A stretch of DNA of 45,159 nucleotides from Bacteroidota bacterium (GTDB taxonomy: Bacteria; Bacteroidota; Bacteroidia; 2-12-FULL-35-15), in assembly GCA_947466965.1 (NCBI GenBank), contig CANIFU010000018.1, positions 1 through 45,159 of the forward strand. Reading direction: 5' to 3'. Under the pieces are notes generated by a model. That model did no database searches. It worked only from the letters and a program-made list of their open reading frames with translations, and was not told the origin of the DNA. This document shows, piece by piece, positions 43,412-45,159 of the stretch. How positions within the stretch are numbered: the first letter of the stretch is position 1; every line of letters begins with the position of its first letter. A program made the position numbers and the translations under genes.

Positions 43412-45001
43412 ATGACAATCAAAGAAGAAATAGACCGTCGCAGAACATTCGGCATTATTGCCCACCCCGATGCTGGTAAAACTACATTGACCGAGAAGCT
43501 ATTGCTATTCGGTGGCGCAATTCAAACTGCAGGTGCTGTAAAATCAAACAAGATAAAAAAACACACCACCTCCGATTTTATGGAGATAGAGCGCCAACGT
43601 GGAATTTCCGTTGCAACCTCAGTAATGGGTTTTGAATACAAAGGCATTAAAATTAATTTGCTAGATACTCCAGGACATGAGGATTTTGCAGAAGACACCT
43701 ACCGAACGCTCACTGCCGTGGATAGCGTGGTGATGTTAATCGACTGTGCAAAAGGTGTGGAGCCTCAAACTCGAAAACTTTTAGAAGTTTGTCGTATGCG
43801 CAGTACTCCCGTTATCGTGTTCATAAATAAGATGGACCGTGAAGGGAAAGACCCGTTTGATCTATTAGAAGAAATAGAAAAAGAATTACGGATCGACCTG
43901 CGTCCTTTGAGTTGGCCCATTAGTATTGGGAAAACATTTAAGGGCGTTTATAACCTTTATGAAAAAAGTTTAACATTGTTTAATTCGGGTGAAAAACAAA
44001 CAGATGAAAATTCTGTTGAAATAAAAGAGCTGAACGACGGAACCTTAGATCAATTAATTGGTGAGGATTATGCAAATACATTAAGAAGTGATGTTGAATT
44101 ATTAGAAGCGGGTTATCCAAAATTTGACGTGGAAGAATATTCCGAAGCAATGGTTTCCCCTGTTTTCTTTGGTAGTGCAGTCAATAATTTCGGAGTAAGA
44201 GAATTGCTGGATAGCTTTATTGATATAGCACCTCGTCCAAAAGGAAGAACAACAGATACAAAAGAAGTAAATCCGGAAGATAAAAACTTTAGTGGTTTTG
44301 TTTTTAAAATACATGCTAATTTGGATCCCAAGCACCGCGATCGGATTGCCTTTTTAAGAATTGTTTCTGGGAAATTCGAACGTAACAAAAATTATTTTCA
44401 TGTACGCGAAGGAAGAAATATGAAGTTTTCAAATCCTACTGCATTCATGGCGCAGGAAAAAAACATTGTAGATGAGGCTTTCCCCGGTGATATTATTGGT
44501 TTGTATGACTCCAGTAATTTTAAAATCGGAGATACCTTAACAGAAGGAGAAAAAATGAATTTCAAAGGCATCCCTCAGTTTTCTCCCGAATTATTTAAGT
44601 ATGTTGTGAATGCTGATCCTTTGCGAACCAAACAACTGAACAAAGGATTGGAGCAGTTGACAGACGAAGGAGTAGCGCAATTATTTACAAAAAAAACAGA
44701 TAATCGAAAGGTGTTAGGAACGGTTGGCGCATTGCAATTTGAGGTGATCCAACACCGTTTAAAAAGCGAGTACTCCGCATCCTGTAATTTTGAACACATC
44801 TCACTCTATAAAGCCTGTTGGATGAGTTGCAAAGATCAAAGAAAACTAGAAGCGTTTATTTTTGAAAAGGCACATCACATGGCAACCGACAAAGAAGGCC
44901 GACCGGTATTTTTAGCTGAATCAGCATGGGCATTGCAAATGGCGCAGGAGAAAAATCCCGATATCAAATTTCACTTTATTTCTGAGTTCAAGGACGAGTA
45001 G
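43412..45001 (+). CDS. prfC: Peptide chain release factor 3
   Basis: A 529-residue translational GTPase, the same length as E. coli RF3, that releases RF1/RF2 from the ribosome after termination. G1 AHPDAGKTTLTE (17-28), the switch I region MEIERQRGISVATSV, G3 DTPGHEDF, G4 NKMDREG and the RF3-specific C-terminal domain (PQFSPELFKYV; GALQFEVIQHRLKSEY) are all intact. It has no obvious -7 box in the 54-bp leader after the rplS terminator. Downstream it runs into the 22-bp repeat array. Confidence 0.96.
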   Translation: MTIKEEIDRRRTFGIIAHPDAGKTTLTEKLLLFGGAIQTAGAVKSNKIKKHTTSDFMEIERQRGISVATSVMGFEYKGIKINLLDTPGHEDFAEDTYRTLTAVDSVVMLIDCAKGVEPQTRKLLEVCRMRSTPVIVFINKMDREGKDPFDLLEEIEKELRIDLRPLSWPISIGKTFKGVYNLYEKSLTLFNSGEKQTDENSVEIKELNDGTLDQLIGEDYANTLRSDVELLEAGYPKFDVEEYSEAMVSPVFFGSAVNNFGVRELLDSFIDIAPRPKGRTTDTKEVNPEDKNFSGFVFKIHANLDPKHRDRIAFLRIVSGKFERNKNYFHVREGRNMKFSNPTAFMAQEKNIVDEAFPGDIIGLYDSSNFKIGDTLTEGEKMNFKGIPQFSPELFKYVVNADPLRTKQLNKGLEQLTDEGVAQLFTKKTDNRKVLGTVGALQFEVIQHRLKSEYSASCNFEHISLYKACWMSCKDQRKLEAFIFEKAHHMATDKEGRPVFLAESAWALQMAQEKNPDIKFHFISEFKDE

Positions 45002-45021
45002 GCAGTAGACAATTAAATTCC

Positions 45022-45159
45022 TGTCAGTTCGAGCCGGGTCGATTGTCAGTTCGAGCGGAGTCGATTGTCAGTTCGAGCGGAGTCGAGAACGAGATTAATA
45101 TAGGAAAGAAAAGTGTTTGTCGCCAGTCAGTTCGAGCGGAGTCGATTGTCAGTTCGAGC
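45022..45159. repeat. Tandem 22-bp repeat array (GTTCGAGCGGAGTCGA type), cut by window edge
   Basis: Units with the consensus TGTCAGTTCGAGCGGAGTCGAT start at 45022, 45044 and 45066 (contiguous), then, after a 37-bp unique spacer, at 45125 and 45147 (the last cut at 45159). Unit 1 differs at two positions (CCGGG for CGGAG). The core is GC-rich against an AT-rich background and can fold imperfectly. From memory, similar motifs are dispersed in intergenic DNA of many Bacteroidota. Confidence 0.85.

Overview
The window reads as chromosomal DNA of a member of the Bacteroidota, most likely a Flavobacteriia/Sphingobacteriia-like lineage. The evidence is the low GC content, repeated -7 promoter boxes of the Bacteroidota form TAnnTTTG (some with TTTG or TTG about 19 nt upstream), weak Shine-Dalgarno signals, a candidate Flavobacteria-type 6S RNA, and protein families typical of the phylum (PorE-like TPR/PD40/OmpA proteins, a GldM-like domain, ribonuclease Y). 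No phage, IS element, CRISPR array, rRNA or tRNA was recognised.

Layout. 0.2-3.6 kb: a small membrane protein that resembles exosortase-F-associated proteins, glyA, and the E2 subunit of a 2-oxo acid dehydrogenase complex. 3.6-12.4 kb: four consecutive paralogous exported proteins (TPR, then a PD40/WD40-like propeller, then carboxypeptidase-regulatory-like folds). They differ in their C-terminus: one canonical OmpA peptidoglycan-binding domain, two strongly divergent OmpA-like domains that share an SASKVP motif, and one with none. The domain order is that of the type IX secretion protein PorE. 12.4-14.7 kb: DnaQ-type exonuclease, FAH-family hydrolase, DUF4197 lipoprotein. 14.8-17.8 kb: a tandem universal stress protein plus a truncated Usp gene, a nucleoside phosphorylase and a SirB1-like protein.

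17.9-32.0 kb (minus strand): a 14-gene surface polysaccharide operon. In transcription order it encodes a Wzm/Wzt ABC exporter whose ATPase has a C-terminal extension, a GT4, a sugar aminotransferase, a PglD/NeuD-like acetyltransferase, four GT2 enzymes, a second GT4, a hexapeptide acyltransferase, an O-antigen ligase/polymerase, and an aminotransferase plus phosphoglycosyl transferase pair that resembles WcfR/WcfS. Upstream on the same strand (32-34.4 kb) lies a housekeeping block: a small coiled-coil protein, zapA, candidate 6S RNA, rny. 34.5-37 kb on the plus strand: an M23 peptidase and a small secreted protein that looks like a free-standing last domain of GldM/PorM. 37-42 kb (minus): bioB-bioF-bioD-bioA followed by a YhhQ/VUT-family transporter. 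42.1-45.0 kb (plus): trmD, rplS, prfC. The right edge runs into a tandem 22-bp interspersed repeat.

The most unusual content is the PorE-like paralog cluster with its altered anchor domains, together with the orphan GldM-like domain. Both point to the gliding/T9SS envelope machinery or to a related, less described trans-envelope scaffold. All functional statements are from sequence reading and recalled family knowledge; no searches were run.
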